The notes: generated by a model from the letters alone, not told the origin. A stretch of 64,000 nucleotides of DNA from Candidatus Chlorohelix allophototropha (GCF_030389965.1 NZ_CP128399.1:2408934-2472933); one strand, 5' to 3'; counted from the first letter of the stretch, positions 34,442 through 43,893 are shown. A program made the numbers and translations.

Positions 34442-34996
34442 GTGTCCGATTCACATTACCTTGCCAAACAAGTTACTTTTGAAGGCTTGATCAAAGGGTT
34501 GAGCATACAAAATGATAGTGTGCTTCTAGAAGAATTGCTGCATGTTACGGGCTATAATTTCTTCAAACCAGAAGCGAATTATCCATTTCGTGATTTGGTA
34601 TTGTGTATTAATTTTTTAAGGCAGAAATTGTTTCCAGAATTAACCGATGCGCAGGCTTATTCTAAAATTGCCCGTGCTCAGGTAGAGGGCTACATTTCGC
34701 AAACAATCTTCGGTCGGATTACTTACGCTGCTCGTAAGGGTGGTGGAGGTTTTAAGGCACTCGAACTGGCAATTAAAAACCATTCTGCTAACTTTAACTT
34801 TGGTAAACGCACAATAACCAGCACAGGTGAAAATAAGGCTCAGGTAACATTTGAAAATGATCCTTCAAACCCTGTTTATGTTGCAGCAATGTTATCTGCC
34901 ATACTAGAATTACAGGGCGTACAAGATATCAAAGTAACATACCGGGGTGTTGCAAAACATCATTTTATTTATGATTTAGGCTGGTTAGAGAAGTAA
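34442..34996 (+). CDS. DUF2378 (TIGR02265)-like protein
   Basis: 184 residues, soluble, helical N-terminus and mixed C-terminus. YISQTIFGRITYAA and the final FIYDLGWL-type ending resemble the DUF2378/TIGR02265 family known mainly from myxobacteria; function unknown. GTG 34442 has AGAGGG 5 bases upstream and is preferred to the GTG at 34424. Confidence 0.55.
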   Translation: MSDSHYLAKQVTFEGLIKGLSIQNDSVLLEELLHVTGYNFFKPEANYPFRDLVLCINFLRQKLFPELTDAQAYSKIARAQVEGYISQTIFGRITYAARKGGGGFKALELAIKNHSANFNFGKRTITSTGENKAQVTFENDPSNPVYVAAMLSAILELQGVQDIKVTYRGVAKHHFIYDLGWLEK

Positions 34997-35377
34997 ATTT
35001 GCCTTTTGAAAACTATTTGGCGTTTTTGGGATTTTACAGAACGCTACCTTTTGATATCTAAATTAACCAAAGGGCAAGAAGTGTTGCCATAACCTGCCCA
35101 TACAAGTAATGTCCTAATTGAAGAAAGGCATTACTTGTATGAACCCTAACACGCTTAAAGAATTTTGTACGAAAGCTACGGTTGCACGGTTTGCCGCAGC
35201 GAGTGTGGGTTAGGACAGACGAAAAGGGGCATAAACCGGGTGGATGTGCGCTATATTGAAGAATGGCGACCTTATCGCCGCACTCGCGAACAGTTCGGGG
35301 AAATATTGGCATAGCAATTTTGAAGGCTGTTACAACCAAAGAGTTCAGGCTAAATCAACAAAGAAGGTGAGCTAGCA
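34997..35377. other. Intergenic region with inverted repeat and possible gene remnant
   Basis: 381 bp. ATACAAGTAATG at 35100-35111 and CATTACTTGTAT at 35129-35140 are a perfect 12-bp inverted repeat with 17-base loop. After it, two short plus-strand open stretches in different frames (one reading VRYIEEWRPYRRTREQFGE to a stop at about 35313) look like pieces of a broken gene or mobile element end. No transposase is recognisable. Confidence 0.4.
35100..35140. repeat. 12-bp perfect inverted repeat
   Basis: ATACAAGTAATG / CATTACTTGTAT with 17 intervening bases. Could be a terminator-like hairpin (no T-run) or the end of a decayed element. Confidence 0.5.
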
Positions 35378-35737
35378 ATGATAAACCCTAAAAGATACTA
35401 CCGACATTTAAAAGAAACCTTGAAACACATTGAACGGTTGGATTGGTTTGCTAACGAAACTCACAAACATGGCTACGAAATCAAATATCTGATAAATCAG
35501 TTACAAGAGAAGGTTAACTCAAATAACAATGAGTTAAGTCAACAAATCGATCACCTACAGCAGATAATAGCACAACCGATTGCACAGAATCCTGAATATA
35601 TTCTATCCTACAACCCGGAACTAATTCCCTCTAACGAATTACTAAAGCTGGAGGGAGTGATGGTAATGGAAGAGTGGTTTCGCTGGGCAGAAGAATGGAG
35701 TTGGCAGCAATTACGGGGGGCTGGAAAGAAACAGTAA
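35378..35737 (+). CDS. N-terminal part of a frameshifted SAM methyltransferase
   Basis: 119 residues ending EWSWQQLRGAGKKQ. The N-terminus has coiled-coil character (LINQLQEKVNS...LSQQIDHLQQII). The sequence EWFRWAEEWSW leads directly into where a methyltransferase core is expected, but the frame ends in a stop; the core continues in the +1 frame. The break lies at a run of six G at 35715-35720: with five G the reading would run on as LRGLERNSKVLEIGCG. GAAGGTGAG precedes the ATG. Probably one gene with the next entry. Confidence 0.6.
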   Translation: MINPKRYYRHLKETLKHIERLDWFANETHKHGYEIKYLINQLQEKVNSNNNELSQQIDHLQQIIAQPIAQNPEYILSYNPELIPSNELLKLEGVMVMEEWFRWAEEWSWQQLRGAGKKQ

Positions 35738-35738
35738 G

Positions 35739-36374
35739 GTGCTTGAGATTGGGTGTGGGTTGGGACGTATCGCTTTTCCTTTGCGTTTCCTGATCTCACA
35801 ATACGGCTCTTATGATGGCTTTGAAATCACTAGGGAAAAAGTAGATTTTCTCCAAGCAAATTTCCAGAAAACCTTCCCGAATTTTCGCTTTGTGTGGGCT
35901 AATATTCATAACACCTATTACAACCCATATGGCGAGATGGATGCCCGAGAGTATATATTTCCTTATACCGACAACAGTTTTGACCTAATCTATGCTGCAT
36001 CAGTATATACTCACCTTTTGCCGGACTATACAGCACATTATTTCAGCGAAGCCGCGCGGGTTTTGAAAAAGGGTGGTCGCTGCGTTTTCAGCTTCTTCTT
36101 GTTAGATAACTACCAACCGGGACGGGTTCGACTTAATCTATTTAGCAGCCCTATATTTAATTTCGATTTTTCCTACCAGAATTACGGCGATGAATTTGCG
36201 ATTGGGAATACGGAAAACCCGGAAGAAATGACCGCTTATCGCTTGGGTATGGTAGAACGATTTGCAGCAGAAGCCGGATTGGAACTAGCGCAACCGCCTA
36301 TAGACGGCAAATGGTCGGGCAAGAGCCAGAAATGGCTCAGTACGCAGGATTTGGTAATACTGGTAAAACCTTGA
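35739..36374 (+). CDS. Class I SAM-dependent methyltransferase, C-terminal part of frameshifted gene
   Basis: 211 residues. Motif I is VLEIGCGLGRIAFPL, motif II region YDGFEITREKVDF, and NSFDLIYAASVYTHL and RVLKKGGRCVFSF are later core motifs, so SAM binding is intact. The GTG at 35739 lies inside motif I and is not a credible natural start: residues NSK just before it fit the fold. Joined to the preceding frame it would give a protein of about 331 residues. Substrate unknown. Confidence 0.7.
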   Translation: MLEIGCGLGRIAFPLRFLISQYGSYDGFEITREKVDFLQANFQKTFPNFRFVWANIHNTYYNPYGEMDAREYIFPYTDNSFDLIYAASVYTHLLPDYTAHYFSEAARVLKKGGRCVFSFFLLDNYQPGRVRLNLFSSPIFNFDFSYQNYGDEFAIGNTENPEEMTAYRLGMVERFAAEAGLELAQPPIDGKWSGKSQKWLSTQDLVILVKP

Positions 36375-36399
36375 ACGATATGGAATATACAGAACTTAT

Positions 36400-36428
36400 T
36401 TGATTACTCTGTAACCAAATGGTATAGT
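36400..36428 (+). promoter_or_regulatory. Promoter of trpB
   Basis: TTGATT at 36400-36405, 17 bases, TATAGT at 36423-36428. Gives a leader of about 155 bases before trpB. I saw no T-box or trp leader peptide in it. Confidence 0.5.
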
Positions 36429-36589
36429 TAAGAAAGACACTTGAGGCAAAATTGCTTTTCGTTGTATATTCGCTCGGTCAGGCAAAAATAGGAATTCCGG
36501 TTTTCAAGTTACAATAGAAATAAAAGCTCTGCCCCAAACTACCGCTTAATGTGGCTAATACAAAGTGATTTCGCTCAGGAGGAACCCTT

Positions 36590-37951
36590 ATGGTAGCTCA
36601 TCCCACCAAAATCGAATTGGATGAAAAGGAAATGCCTACCGCCTGGTACAATATCCAGGCTGATTTGCCCGTACCGTTGCCACCACCCTTGCATCCCGGC
36701 ACGCACCAACCAATCGGACCGGCAGACCTCGCCCCACTTTTCCCGATGGAATTAATCAAGCAGGAAGTTAGCACTGAGCGTTATATAGACATCCCGGAAG
36801 AAGTGCAGGAAATTTACAAGCTATGGCGACCAAGCCCGCTCTATCGCGCCCTTCGCTTAGAAAAATTGCTGGATACGCCAGCCAAAATCTACTTCAAGTA
36901 CGAAGGGGTCAGTCCGTCCGGTAGCCACAAATCCAATACCAGCGTTCCCCAAGCTTATTACAACATGAAAGAAGGGGTAAAGCACATCACTACCGAAACG
37001 GGCGCGGGGCAATGGGGTACTGCACTCTCGATGTCTTGCGAAATGTTCGGGATTGAATGCACCGTTTACATGGTAAAGGTGAGTTACCAACAGAAACCGT
37101 ACCGCCGCGCCCTGATGGAAACCTACGGCGCAAAAGTAATCGCCAGCCCTTCCAATACCACCGCTTCTGGGCGCAAAATCCTAGAAACTTCGCCTGACTC
37201 TCCGGGCAGCCTCGGCATGGCAATCAGCGAAGCGGTAGAAATCGCGGCGCAACGTGACGACACCCGTTATTCCCTCGGAAGTGTGCTAAACCACGTCTTG
37301 ATGCACCAAACCATCATCGGGCAGGAAGCCAAACTGCAATTGGAGAAAGTGGGCGATTATCCCGATATCATCATCGGTTGCACAGGGGGCGGCAGCAATT
37401 TCGCAGGTATAACCTTCCCCTTCATCAAGGATAAATTCGCGGGTAAGAATATCCGCGTCATTGCGGTTGAGCCTGCCGCTTGCCCCTCTCTCACCAAAGG
37501 GGTTTACACCTACGACTTTGGCGATACCGGGCAGCTAACCCCGCTGGTCAAGATGCACACCCTCGGTCACGATTTTGTACCGGAAGGTATCCACGCCGGA
37601 GGGTTGCGCTATCACGGTATGGCTCCGTTGGTCAGTCACCTGATGGAGTTGGGCGCAATCGAAGCCCGATCGTACCACCAGAACGCCACCTTTGAAGCGG
37701 GTGTCACTTTCGCCCGGACGCAGGGTATCCTGCCCGGACCTGAGCCAACTCACGCCATCAAAGCAGCAATTGACGAGGCGATTCGTTGCCGCGAGGAGGG
37801 CGTTTCCAAAACCATCCTGTTCAACCTGAGTGGTCATGGGCACTTCGATTTAGGCTCTTACGATAGATACCTAAAGGGTGACTTGGTTGACATCGAATAC
37901 TCAAGCGAGCAAGTGCAGGAAGCTTTGTCCCATCTACCGGTAATTGCATAG
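36590..37951 (+). CDS. trpB: Tryptophan synthase beta chain, TrpB2 type
   Basis: 453 residues, the length of the TrpB2 subfamily, with its long Pro-rich N-terminus. PLP-binding Lys114 in SGSHKSNTS; phosphate-binding [15 protein letters not shown] is the substrate region. It makes tryptophan from indole and serine. TrpB2 usually works without TrpA, and no trpA or other trp gene lies nearby. AGGAGGAA lies 6 bases before the ATG. A terminator follows. Confidence 0.92.
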   Translation: MVAHPTKIELDEKEMPTAWYNIQADLPVPLPPPLHPGTHQPIGPADLAPLFPMELIKQEVSTERYIDIPEEVQEIYKLWRPSPLYRALRLEKLLDTPAKIYFKYEGVSPSGSHKSNTSVPQAYYNMKEGVKHITTETGAGQWGTALSMSCEMFGIECTVYMVKVSYQQKPYRRALMETYGAKVIASPSNTTASGRKILETSPDSPGSLGMAISEAVEIAAQRDDTRYSLGSVLNHVLMHQTIIGQEAKLQLEKVGDYPDIIIGCTGGGSNFAGITFPFIKDKFAGKNIRVIAVEPAACPSLTKGVYTYDFGDTGQLTPLVKMHTLGHDFVPEGIHAGGLRYHGMAPLVSHLMELGAIEARSYHQNATFEAGVTFARTQGILPGPEPTHAIKAAIDEAIRCREEGVSKTILFNLSGHGHFDLGSYDRYLKGDLVDIEYSSEQVQEALSHLPVIA

Positions 37952-38013
37952 GTTATAAAATTGCCCCATCGCGTGGTTTTCGCAGCCATCTCACCGGGGC
38001 ACAACTGCAAAGT

Positions 38014-38039
38014 AGCCGTTGCCAACAACGGCTTTTTTT
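38014..38039 (+). terminator. Terminator after trpB
   Basis: AGCCGTTG and CAACGGCT form an 8-bp stem with a CCAA loop, followed by seven T. Confidence 0.8.
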
Positions 38040-38049
38040 ATTCAAACAA

Positions 38050-38077
38050 TTGGCAGGATTGCGAAAGGGCTTATAAT
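38050..38077 (+). promoter_or_regulatory. Promoter of the DUF2103-like gene
   Basis: TTGGCA at 38050-38055, 16 bases, TATAAT at 38072-38077, about 48 bases before the GTG at 38125. Confidence 0.5.
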
Positions 38078-38124
38078 AGAGATGGAAGTGAAACTAACCG
38101 ATTATATAGGGGAAAGGTTATAAA

Positions 38125-38424
38125 GTGTCAGACAAACCACGCGGTTTATTGCGCGGCGCAAAGTTCAACGGCAAACATAGTACGGTAATTGCCCCGGCTT
38201 TTCCAGTTATCGAACTTTTACGCGACGATAGCCGGGTTACTAAAATCGTTATCGGGGTTATCAAGCCACGCAAGGGAAACGGTATTGGCTTGAAAGCCAC
38301 CACTATTGACGCAGGTTTGCGGATTATGGTTTCCGGGCCGTCCAGTGTACAGCAGTTCTACGCCTATACCGCCGAACCGGAGGGGGTTACAACCGCGCTT
38401 GAACAATTGATGAGCGAGAGATAG
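38125..38424 (+). CDS. Small DUF2103-like protein
   Basis: 99 residues, GTG start behind AGGGGAAAGG. FNGKHSTVIAPAFPVIELL followed by VTKIVIGVIKP recalls DUF2103, a small putative metal-binding family found in cyanobacteria; the match is by memory of the family pattern and not certain. Soluble alpha/beta. Its own promoter and the preceding terminator make it a separate unit; it ends 2 bp before the convergent glycosyltransferase. Confidence 0.6.
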   Translation: MSDKPRGLLRGAKFNGKHSTVIAPAFPVIELLRDDSRVTKIVIGVIKPRKGNGIGLKATTIDAGLRIMVSGPSSVQQFYAYTAEPEGVTTALEQLMSER

Positions 38425-38426
38425 AG

Positions 38427-39833
38427 TTAAAGGCTTTCTGCTATTTTCTTCAGAGCAAAGTCGTCTTCTGCTATCCCCACTTCGGCGGCAGCCTGTGCCA
38501 CCTCCTCCAGCAAAGAATAGGGTGTTAGTGTGTCCGCGATTACCTCTTTTGTAACAGGCTGACTAACAGGCGTAAAACTCGAAAGCGGTTGCAGCTTTTC
38601 ATCGAAAGCGGTGGGTGGTTCTGGCTCAATATCCGCTACTCGCCCCAACACCCGACACAAAAACAGATAATAATCATGCGCTGCATCCGAAAGACGCGCC
38701 TGTAATGCCACATGACGGCGGGCATTAAAGCCCAGTTGGGCAGCAAGGTCAGAGCGACGCACTAACAAGCGCAGGTATTCCAGAAGCAATTCTTCTTCGG
38801 CTTCGTCCACATCCACCTTAACGCAAGTGTCGTCCGGCAGTTCTTCAAATGCGCCCGTCCGCGACACCAAAACCGGGCGACTCGCGCCCATTATACGCAA
38901 AAGGCTAGCAGAGGTTTCCCCAGCGGTAGGGTAACGCATATTAATACACACATCCGCCGCCGCTAAATAATTGGCATATTTCTCACCACTAGCGTAGCCC
39001 GTCAACTCCACTTTGCCCTGCAACCCCAACGCTGTTATCATCCCCATTACATTGTAGTTGGGCGAAGGGCTACCGACCAGCACAAAGCGCGATTGGGGAT
39101 ACTCCCTACTGAAAGCACGAAAAGCCCATAGAGCGCTATCCAACCGCTTATAGGGGTTTAGATGCCCCAATGAAGTCAGAATAAACTCATCCTGCGCTAA
39201 ACCAAGCCGTTCTCGCGCTATTTTCTTCTCTACCAGCGGGGGCAACGGAACGCCCATCCGCGCAATACCTGTGAGCTTTTCAGGGAATCTAGCTTTAATA
39301 AGCCCCTGCGCATAAGAACTATGCACCAACACCGCTTGCGCCGCTTCTATCGCCGGTTCGCACAGGGGGTAACGAAACAGCACTTCCGGCAAACGTCCCT
39401 TGATTACCTCACGCGCGGTAGCTTCGCCTTCAGTCCCGTAGTGTCTACCCATCTCGCGAATGTATTCTTGCGCCTTGCCGTTGTTTAGGTATTGACCGAT
39501 CAAGAAGTGATGTAGCACGTAATCATGCAACACCAGCACGCCCTTTTTGCCGTATTCAAGCAGGCTGCGATATATATAGGCATGCGCCGCGCTGTTGCCC
39601 ATGTGAAACAGATATGTATCATAATTACCCGCTTGAGCGCGAAACTTTGAAACGGGATATGTCTTGAACTGTTGCAATAAGGTCTTATTCGTAGGGTTTA
39701 GGTTTTCATCAAGGTACAGATCAATATCAGCATAACGGGCAAGATAGGGCAAAAGTTCTTCGCTGTAGTCGCTTATACCGGATTGCACCGGGTTTATCGG
39801 GCTAAAAAACGCCAATTTGAGTTTCGCGCTCAA
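38427..39833 (-). CDS. GT4-like glycosyltransferase
   Basis: 468 residues, GT-B fold. N-terminal AFFSPINPVQSGISDYSEELLPYL and VLVLHDYVLHH; C-terminal LTSLGHLNPYKRLDSALWAF, FVLVGSPSPNYNVMG, and NMRYPTAGETSASLLRIMG donor-binding motifs. The last 70 residues are an acidic tail not needed for the fold. Follows the saccharopine-dehydrogenase-like gene by 19 bp. Acceptor unknown. Confidence 0.82.
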   Translation of the reverse strand: MSAKLKLAFFSPINPVQSGISDYSEELLPYLARYADIDLYLDENLNPTNKTLLQQFKTYPVSKFRAQAGNYDTYLFHMGNSAAHAYIYRSLLEYGKKGVLVLHDYVLHHFLIGQYLNNGKAQEYIREMGRHYGTEGEATAREVIKGRLPEVLFRYPLCEPAIEAAQAVLVHSSYAQGLIKARFPEKLTGIARMGVPLPPLVEKKIARERLGLAQDEFILTSLGHLNPYKRLDSALWAFRAFSREYPQSRFVLVGSPSPNYNVMGMITALGLQGKVELTGYASGEKYANYLAAADVCINMRYPTAGETSASLLRIMGASRPVLVSRTGAFEELPDDTCVKVDVDEAEEELLLEYLRLLVRRSDLAAQLGFNARRHVALQARLSDAAHDYYLFLCRVLGRVADIEPEPPTAFDEKLQPLSSFTPVSQPVTKEVIADTLTPYSLLEEVAQAAAEVGIAEDDFALKKIAESL

Positions 39834-39852
39834 TTCAAATCCCTCTCACGCA

Positions 39853-40947
39853 CTATTCTACTTCTACCTTTACGCCGCAGTTAGTAGCCAGATAATCCAA
39901 CGCGGCGCGGGCTTCAAAAGCCTGTGCTGCCCCTAACACCCCGCCGCTTTTGCCCGGAAACTCACCTGAAAGAATTTGGGAGGCGCAATAAGCAATAATC
40001 TGAGCAGTTAGTCCGTACATATCCACACCGCTCAAAGCTACCCGGCGCGCCCCTTTGCGTCCCACTGCCTCTGCCACTACTGACCAGCGACTTGCCTCGC
40101 GTTGCTGTAAATCAGGTCCACCTTTTTTGACAAACGGTCGGACTATAACCCTAATAAGTTCACCAAAAAAGGGGAGTAATAAGAAGCTAATCCGTGATAA
40201 CCAGTAAGTACCGCTCCCGACCGCCATATAGGTTTTTACATTGTTACACTTTATATGTCTTGGCAAGGTCAGGTTTTCGCCAAAAGGCGCGATAAGGGCG
40301 CGGCGTACTCCGAGCGGTGCTGGAAAGCGAAAACTCCGCCCTTCTGAAGCAATTAGCTTTATTTGAGTCTGGTAGTCCTGCCAAGCCAAACCCGGTTTGC
40401 GTAGCACTTCCAGCAACGAAAGAGTCGAACCGCTGCTGATGCCCCGACCTTTAAGCGCGACCGCATTTGCCACTGATATTGTATCCAGCGGCTCAAGCCC
40501 ATTTGCCGCTAAGGTCGCCGCCCAATTTCCTAGCGCATACTCTACCCCGCAACCGGGAATTATCGCCACCTGTTTTTCCTGAGCTAGAGCATGGTAACGG
40601 TTAATCACCCGCGCCATATATTCCTGCTCGCCTGTTATATCAAGATAATGCACCCCCGCTTTAAGCGCGGCTTTAACCACCGCTTCTCCATACAGCGTGA
40701 AAGGACCTACGCAATTAACCAGCAGGATAGGGTGATTTTCAAAAAGAGCGGCAAGCGATTTGGGTTGCAGTGGATCGGCAACGATAATTTCGCAATGCTC
40801 AAGACCCGGTAAACGGCGCATTGCTTCCAGCCTTACCCCGTCGCGCCCCGCCAGCACCACTTCAAATCCGTGTTGAGCCAGTACAGGCGCAGTAAGGCTG
40901 CCGGTGTAACCGCTTGCCCCAAAAAGCACTAGCCTATTTCCTGACAT
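39853..40947 (-). CDS. Saccharopine dehydrogenase-like / trans-acting enoyl reductase-like NAD(P) enzyme
   Basis: 364 residues. N-terminal Rossmann motif VLFGASGYTGSLTAPVL, then VLAGRDGVRLEAM and NCVGPFTLYGEAVVKAALKAGVHYLDITGE, the core of the saccharopine-dehydrogenase NADP-binding family and its lipid enoyl-reductase branch. A hydrophobic stretch near 250 (RISFLLLPFFGELI) suggests membrane contact. Adjacent by zero bases to the FAD enzyme upstream, so the two may act in one lipid or terpenoid pathway. Confidence 0.8.
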   Translation of the reverse strand: MSGNRLVLFGASGYTGSLTAPVLAQHGFEVVLAGRDGVRLEAMRRLPGLEHCEIIVADPLQPKSLAALFENHPILLVNCVGPFTLYGEAVVKAALKAGVHYLDITGEQEYMARVINRYHALAQEKQVAIIPGCGVEYALGNWAATLAANGLEPLDTISVANAVALKGRGISSGSTLSLLEVLRKPGLAWQDYQTQIKLIASEGRSFRFPAPLGVRRALIAPFGENLTLPRHIKCNNVKTYMAVGSGTYWLSRISFLLLPFFGELIRVIVRPFVKKGGPDLQQREASRWSVVAEAVGRKGARRVALSGVDMYGLTAQIIAYCASQILSGEFPGKSGGVLGAAQAFEARAALDYLATNCGVKVEVE

Positions 40948-42468
40948 TTAAACCCTCGCCGATGAAATCCAACCGCTAATCAGGCGGGCAAAAAATTCTG
41001 GTTTATCATACTTTTCCAGTTCAAAAACAGGCAGCCCCTTTTCTTCCAGCGCCGCATTAGCCGCCAATATTGCCGTAGCGACCGCCCGTTCTAGAAACAG
41101 GGCGGGCAAAGGATTCCGCACCCAATCGCCGCAACAGCTTAAACCCGGAAATGGAGTTCGCACGCCCATATGATGAGCTAAAGAACCAATTCCAAAAAGG
41201 GTGTGGGAGGGAGGGTTGCGTTGGAAGGTGACATGTAAAATTTTACCCTTCAACTTCGGAAATATCCGCTCTACCGCTTCCCGCGCCTGAGCAATAATCG
41301 TCGCATCATCCAGATCAAGAGTCTCCTGGCTGTAAATATGAGTTTCCAAAGCGCTACCGCCCGTTGCAGTATGCCATTCTTTGAACGAATTCAGAATACG
41401 ATGCAGCCAGAAAAAGTTATCTAATATAAAATCGCCACTGATAATACCCGCTTCGGCAGTGCGCTTGCGAGGCGACTCGGAGAACCAAAAGCGCAAGACT
41501 CCCGTATGGCGACCTTCGGGCCATTTCATATCAGCAGTAATCGCTGCGGTGGTTGGGCTATTGTTAAAGATACGGCTGGCGGCGGGCGCATCGGTAGCCA
41601 CTATTACATGCAATGCTTCGATTTTTTCCCCATTTTCCAGAAATACTACCCAACCTGTTTCACCCACACGTTCAAGCCGTTCTACCCTTGCGTCCTTACG
41701 AATCTCAGCACCAGCCCGAACAATTTTTTCTGCCATCGGCGCAATCAACGCGGTTTCCGGGTCGGTGGGCAAGTAGTGGAAACGCTGGCTGTCTCGCCGC
41801 AGCAGCGAATAAAAGCGTAAGAAAGCAATAAAACCCGCTGCCGGAACCTGATCTAGATGTGCCGATAAGCCACTACGCGCCAAAGTTGCTAGAAATGCGG
41901 TCATGCGCGGAGGCCAGCCTTTGCACAAATCCGCAACAGTTTTACCTTCTAAGCTTACACCTTCAACCAACGGGTCAATCGCGGTAGCAGTCAGCAAAGT
42001 ACCTAGCACTACCGGGATTTTGAAAATATCACTGAAAGTTAGCATCCGCACGAAAGGGGGGTAAAATGACAACGCGCCGTAATGGAAAGGGGCAGGCCAA
42101 AGTATAGTACGACGCACACCTCGCCCCATCTCACAGCGTAGAATTTTACCGTTCGACTCACCGTGAACCCATTGCTGGCGATCTGCAAAAACCAGTTCCG
42201 GCATAAAGCCGTGCCGGGCAGCCATCGCTTTGAGGTTCTTGTATTGCCACCACAAGCCATGAATCCCATGTTCGGCAGGAAAGCTCCAGCGCCGCCCATC
42301 GGCAGAAGTAAGCTCAACTGCCGGTTTTGTACTCCAACGACCACCCAGAAAGGCAGGTTCAGCCTCCAGCACGAGCGGCAACAATCCCCGCTCGGTCAAA
42401 TGTAAAGCGGCAGTCAGTCCTGCTACACCACCCCCGATTATCACACAGGCACGAGGCTCAGATTGCAT
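40948..42468 (-). CDS. FAD-dependent oxidoreductase, carotenoid desaturase (CrtI/CrtU)-like
   Basis: 506 residues. FAD-binding dinucleotide motif VIIGGGVAGLTAALHL, the GGRW glycine-arginine motif and C-terminal SCCGDW FAD site. The segment EHGIHGLWWQYKNLKAM recalls the HG-HG-x-QYYNL region of CrtU-type carotenoid desaturases, but specificity cannot be assigned. Starts 1 bp after the zapE stop and is followed immediately by the Rossmann enzyme. A generic amine-oxidase-family flavoprotein is the fallback. Confidence 0.78.
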   Translation of the reverse strand: MQSEPRACVIIGGGVAGLTAALHLTERGLLPLVLEAEPAFLGGRWSTKPAVELTSADGRRWSFPAEHGIHGLWWQYKNLKAMAARHGFMPELVFADRQQWVHGESNGKILRCEMGRGVRRTILWPAPFHYGALSFYPPFVRMLTFSDIFKIPVVLGTLLTATAIDPLVEGVSLEGKTVADLCKGWPPRMTAFLATLARSGLSAHLDQVPAAGFIAFLRFYSLLRRDSQRFHYLPTDPETALIAPMAEKIVRAGAEIRKDARVERLERVGETGWVVFLENGEKIEALHVIVATDAPAASRIFNNSPTTAAITADMKWPEGRHTGVLRFWFSESPRKRTAEAGIISGDFILDNFFWLHRILNSFKEWHTATGGSALETHIYSQETLDLDDATIIAQAREAVERIFPKLKGKILHVTFQRNPPSHTLFGIGSLAHHMGVRTPFPGLSCCGDWVRNPLPALFLERAVATAILAANAALEEKGLPVFELEKYDKPEFFARLISGWISSARV

Positions 42469-42469
42469 T

Positions 42470-43564
42470 TTATATTCCTTCTGAAATTAACTCATGTAGG
42501 CGAGAGAGGCAACGTCGATACTTTTTAGCGTACCCTTTATCACGATATTCCGGCAAGAACAGGTCTGGTAGTGTGCATCTTGCCGACACCGCAAGTTTTA
42601 CCCGCTGGTCGTACAGTTTGTCGATGAAATGTACGAAACGGAGCGCGTCAATCTGTTCGTGGAAAGGTGCAAGCCCTTCGATAAATACTACTTCCAGTGG
42701 CACAAGCAAGCGCGAGTAGCGAATAGGATGGTGCGCTGCCAAATGTTTTAGCAATTCATCAAAAGTGGTATATAACTTTGAGCTTTTAAGCGGCATATAG
42801 TGTGTGTAGGCGTTGTGCAGCGCAGCGGAATCAGACGCATAAATACCTTCCGAAAGGACATTCTCACCGTAAGCACGATGGCGATAATCCTCACCCTCTA
42901 ACCTAATCGACTCGAAACTTTGGGCGATGATACCGATTTCACGCTTGAAATCATCCGCATTGAAACGCCCTTGTCCTAACTCACTTGGTAGCGTGTTTGA
43001 AGTGGTCAAGATATGGGTGTTGCCACCCTCCATCACACCTCGGATGAAAGTTTTGGCGAGCATGGTATTTCCCACATCATCCAGTTCAAACTCATCCACA
43101 CAGATGAGGCGATAGGGTTTGAAAGCTTCTATTGCCGGTGCCATCCCTTTAGCACCAATCGCATAAGCCAGTTCTTGAAAGGAAAGATAGGCTTTGGGGG
43201 CAGGTGCTTCCAAATAGGCAGAAGCAAGAAGATGAGTTTTGCCCACCCCATAGCCACCATCAAGGTAAAGCCCCTTTATAGCAACCGGCGTTTTCTTCTT
43301 TAAAAAGCCAAGAAGACCCCCACGCTCGCCACGCTCTGCTTGTATCCCACTCACATATTCGCGTAGCCGTTGTAGTGTACTTGCTTGAGAAGGCTGCTTC
43401 GGGTCAGGACGATAGCTTTCAAACGAAACATGGGAAAAACGGGGAGTAGGCACAAAACCCCCGACCACCTCTTCAATACTAACCTCACAGTCAATCTGGT
43501 CAAAGGTCAGGGTACGGTTGGGCAATTCAAGCCCATCTTGTGATTTTTGCAACGATGTATTCAC
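42470..43564 (-). CDS. zapE: AFG1-like ATPase ZapE
   Basis: 364 residues, AAA-type. Walker A GGYGVGKTHL, Walker B LICVDEFELDD, sensor-1 region ILTTSNTLPSEL and the later FVHFIDKLYDQRV are ZapE/Afg1 marks. In E. coli ZapE modulates the Z ring, which fits its position just after ftsZ. Confidence 0.9.
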   Translation of the reverse strand: MNTSLQKSQDGLELPNRTLTFDQIDCEVSIEEVVGGFVPTPRFSHVSFESYRPDPKQPSQASTLQRLREYVSGIQAERGERGGLLGFLKKKTPVAIKGLYLDGGYGVGKTHLLASAYLEAPAPKAYLSFQELAYAIGAKGMAPAIEAFKPYRLICVDEFELDDVGNTMLAKTFIRGVMEGGNTHILTTSNTLPSELGQGRFNADDFKREIGIIAQSFESIRLEGEDYRHRAYGENVLSEGIYASDSAALHNAYTHYMPLKSSKLYTTFDELLKHLAAHHPIRYSRLLVPLEVVFIEGLAPFHEQIDALRFVHFIDKLYDQRVKLAVSARCTLPDLFLPEYRDKGYAKKYRRCLSRLHELISEGI

Positions 43565-43893
43565 CTGCTGAGTGTAGCCGATTAATCAATACGCTGTCAA
43601 TACTAGCGTGTTGAGAAAAGTGGAGAATTACTACTTGTAGTAAGCGCACATTTGTGCTATTTTATAGCAAAATAAAGCGATCCCTTGTGAGGACCGCTGC
43701 TTGGTTTGCGTTAAAAGAGAATGTATCAACGCACCTATCCGGATTGACGTTAGTAGCGTCTAGGATAAGAGGTCAATACAAAGATATGTCCATTGAAAAG
43801 TGATTTTGAGTTCCGGTTTAGGCGGCGATTCGCCCGGTTACCAGCGGGCGATATCTCTCACAAAACCGTAGTTTATTTAACTCAAAATCGGTG
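43565..43893. other. Intergenic region between ftsZ and zapE
   Basis: 329 bp. Next to the ftsZ stop lies a nested inverted repeat: ATTTTGAGTT at 43803-43812 pairs with AACTCAAAAT at 43879-43888, CGGTTT at 43815-43820 with AAACCG at 43863-43868, and CGCCCG with CGGGCG inside. A small palindrome TGCTAT-TTT-ATAGCA lies at 43655-43669. No gene is evident. Confidence 0.5.
43803..43888 (-). terminator. ftsZ: Large nested stem-loop after ftsZ
   Basis: Three nested inverted repeats in 86 bp, beginning 6 bp after the ftsZ stop on the minus strand. Lacks a clear U-run, so it may act as transcript end, processing site or RNA stabiliser. Confidence 0.4.

Noticed and set aside
35058-35339. 93-codon minus-strand open frame
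   Set aside because: Spans the 12-bp inverted repeat, has no recognisable domain or start signals; the region is better described as non-coding or remnant.
36429-36589. Possible T-box or trp attenuator in the trpB leader
   Set aside because: No T-box consensus, no Trp-rich leader peptide and no terminator hairpin were seen.
37961-38188. 75-codon open frame after trpB
   Set aside because: Covers the trpB terminator and the promoter of the next gene.
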